DNA from: Bacillota bacterium | GTDB lineage: Bacteria; Bacillota; Sulfobacillia; Sulfobacillales; Sulfobacillaceae | Reading direction: 5' to 3' | NCBI GenBank assembly: GCA_026627385.1 | Contig: JAPNUR010000005.1 | Location: forward strand, 1 to 64,000 | Length of the DNA stretch: 64,000 nucleotides | Notes under the pieces: model-generated | Told to the model about the DNA's origin: nothing | Seen by the model: only the letters and a program-made list of their open reading frames with translations | Database searches by the model: none | Translations under genes and position numbers: made by a program | Shown: positions 62,645 to 64,000 of the stretch, piece after piece | Layout: every line of letters begins with the position of its first letter | Numbering within the stretch: the first letter of the stretch is position 1

Positions 62645-64000
62645 TAAAAAAATCCTAGCTGGCTCGTTTCGCCCAAATGCTGAAGGGCCCCATGTTTCTT
62701 CAGCAATTCGACAATGCTCTTGGACAGCCGTGCGCGCTGCCTTAGGTCATCGATGGACAAGAACGGCTGCGTCTCCCGCGCTTCAATAATGTGCCGCGCA
62801 GCGGTAACGCCCAGGCCGGGCAAGGCCGCAAACGGGATAATGAGGCCGTCGTGCTCGATTAAGAAACGGGTCGCGTGCGATCGCTCCAAATCAATTGGGT
62901 AAAAGCGATAACCGCGGGCTAGCATTTCGCGGGCCACCTCCAGAACTGTCACCAAGTTGCGCTCTTTAGGGCTGGCTTCTTGTCCTTTTTCCTCAATAGC
63001 GGCCAATGTGTGGTTGACGCGCCGCAGCCCGCCCAACACTGTCTCGGCATCAAAATCGTCTGCCCGCACCGAAAAGTACGTCGCGTAATACGCGAGCGGG
63101 TGATGCACTTTATACCAGGCGATGCGCCATCCCATCATGACGTAGGCGGCGGCATGGGCCTTGGGAAAGAGATAGCTAATGCGCCGGCAGGAATCAATAT
63201 ACCAGTCGGGCACGCCATGATCCTTCATGACCCCCACCTGTTCCTCAGAGAGCCCCTTGCCCTTGCGCACCGATTCAGAGATGGAAAAGGCGATCTTAGG
63301 CGCGAGGCCTCGGCTTAACAGGTAGGTCATAATGTCGTCGCGCGTGGCGATCACTTCTGATAAGGTGGCGATGCGCTGGCGGATCAGTTCCTGCGCGTTA
63401 TTGGTCCACACCTCGGTGCCGTGGGACAGCCCCGAGATGCGCACCAGTTCCGCAAATGTGCGGGGGCGCGTTTCCACCAACATTTGCCGCACGAAGCGGG
63501 TGCCAAATTCCGGGATGCCCAGACTCCCCACAGGGGTGCCAATCTCTTCGGGTTTCACCCCAAGGGCTGAGACATCGCGAAAGAGGCTCATGGTAGCCTC
63601 ATCGTGAAACGGCACCGCCCGCGCCGGTATTCCGGTTAAATCCTCCAACATGCGGATGGCCGTGGGATCATCGTGCCCCAGCAAATCCAGTTTCAACAGT
63701 CGGCCTTCAATCGAATGATAATCGAAGTGCGTGGTGATGACCTCAGATCCCCTATCGTCAGCCGGATGCTGCACGGGCGTAAAATGATGAATATCCTCAT
63801 CTTGCGGCACCACCATGAGACCGCCCGGGTGCTGCCCCGTCGTGCGCTTAACACCCGTTAAGGCGGACGCTAGCCAGTCGATAGCCGCTCCCGTCAGCGT
63901 GCGGCCGGTTTCCCGCGCCCAGGCCTTGACCAATCCAAAGGCGGTCTTGTCCGCCACGGTCGCAATGGTGCCCGCCCGAAAGACGTGCCCCTGTCCAAAG
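62644..64000 (-). CDS. polC: DNA polymerase III PolC (3' part)
   Basis: The C-terminal about 450 residues of PolC, the Gram-positive replicative polymerase. Recognisable are TTGQHPGGLMVVP, FDYHSIEGRLLKLDLLGHDDPT, LFPKAHAAAYVMMGWRIAWYK, and the helix-hairpin-helix end (ALPGLGVTAARHIIEARE, LLKKHGALQHLGETSQLG). The gene continues beyond the right edge of the window, so the start is not seen. Confidence 0.95.
   Translation of the reverse strand, partial: FGQGHVFRAGTIATVADKTAFGLVKAWARETGRTLTGAAIDWLASALTGVKRTTGQHPGGLMVVPQDEDIHHFTPVQHPADDRGSEVITTHFDYHSIEGRLLKLDLLGHDDPTAIRMLEDLTGIPARAVPFHDEATMSLFRDVSALGVKPEEIGTPVGSLGIPEFGTRFVRQMLVETRPRTFAELVRISGLSHGTEVWTNNAQELIRQRIATLSEVIATRDDIMTYLLSRGLAPKIAFSISESVRKGKGLSEEQVGVMKDHGVPDWYIDSCRRISYLFPKAHAAAYVMMGWRIAWYKVHHPLAYYATYFSVRADDFDAETVLGGLRRVNHTLAAIEEKGQEASPKERNLVTVLEVAREMLARGYRFYPIDLERSHATRFLIEHDGLIIPFAALPGLGVTAARHIIEARETQPFLSIDDLRQRARLSKSIVELLKKHGALQHLGETSQLGFF

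Overview
The window looks like chromosome from a moderately GC-rich, spore-forming Gram-positive bacterium. Dipicolinate synthase (dpaA/dpaB), spoVR, prkA, yhbH, ytrH/ytrI, a SpoIIIE/FtsK translocase and tepA-ylzJ are all present. The gene order follows the Bacillus/Clostridia core block polC-nusA-infB-rpsO-pnp-ylxY-mlpA-ymxH-dpaAB-asd-dapG-rnj-tepA-ylzJ-ftsK...rodZ...rimO-pgsA...cinA-recA-recX-ymdB. A Sulfobacillus-like or Thermaerobacter-like member of the deep Firmicutes is my best guess, inferred from general composition and gene content and not from any database match. Almost everything is on the minus strand, so the block reads from right to left.

Right to left: the 3' part of polC is followed by an MFS transporter in the place where rimP usually sits, then a tightly coupled translation operon (nusA-ylxR-ylxQ-infB-rbfA-nrnA-truB-ribF), then a small unknown gene, rpsO and pnp. 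Next come nfo, a GH113-like lipoprotein, a YlxY-type deacetylase homologue and a large beta-helix protein. An M16 peptidase, a dUTPase, ymxH and a general-stress protein precede the dipicolinate/aspartate-pathway operon dpaA-dpaB-asd-dapG; dapA, often next, is absent. Ribonuclease J follows behind its own promoter and a leader with a terminator. Divergent ytrH-ytrI faces tepA-ylzJ-uppP-ftsK. The sporulation kinase set yhbH-spoVR-prkA comes next.

The middle-left part holds a tryptophan-rich unknown gene, a stand-alone Lon substrate-binding-domain gene, acyl-CoA dehydrogenase-asnS-rodZ-dac, a PdaB-like deacetylase, rimO-pgsA, and a compact FtsH-like protease coupled to a one-membrane-segment partner. 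A COG3375-type acetyltransferase, a decayed lipoprotein gene, and cinA-DEAD helicase-recA-recX-ferredoxin-unknown-ymdB-dipeptidase-pepA complete it. The first 3 kb is poorly coding and contains a MOSC-domain gene broken by a frameshift and an in-frame stop.

The most interesting signals are: (1) a 12-bp perfect inverted repeat whose loop holds the ribosome binding site of the beta-helix gene and whose stem enters its start codon, next to a sigma-K-like -10; (2) a structured leader plus terminator upstream of RNase J, with a probable CTG start; (3) an FtsH-like protease lacking its extracytoplasmic domain but translationally coupled to a single-pass extracytoplasmic protein; (4) ylxQ reading on for about 350 nt into infB in another frame; (5) two pseudogenes that each carry an in-frame nonsense codon. 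I did not find a CRISPR array, an insertion sequence, tRNA or rRNA, or a clear new defence system.
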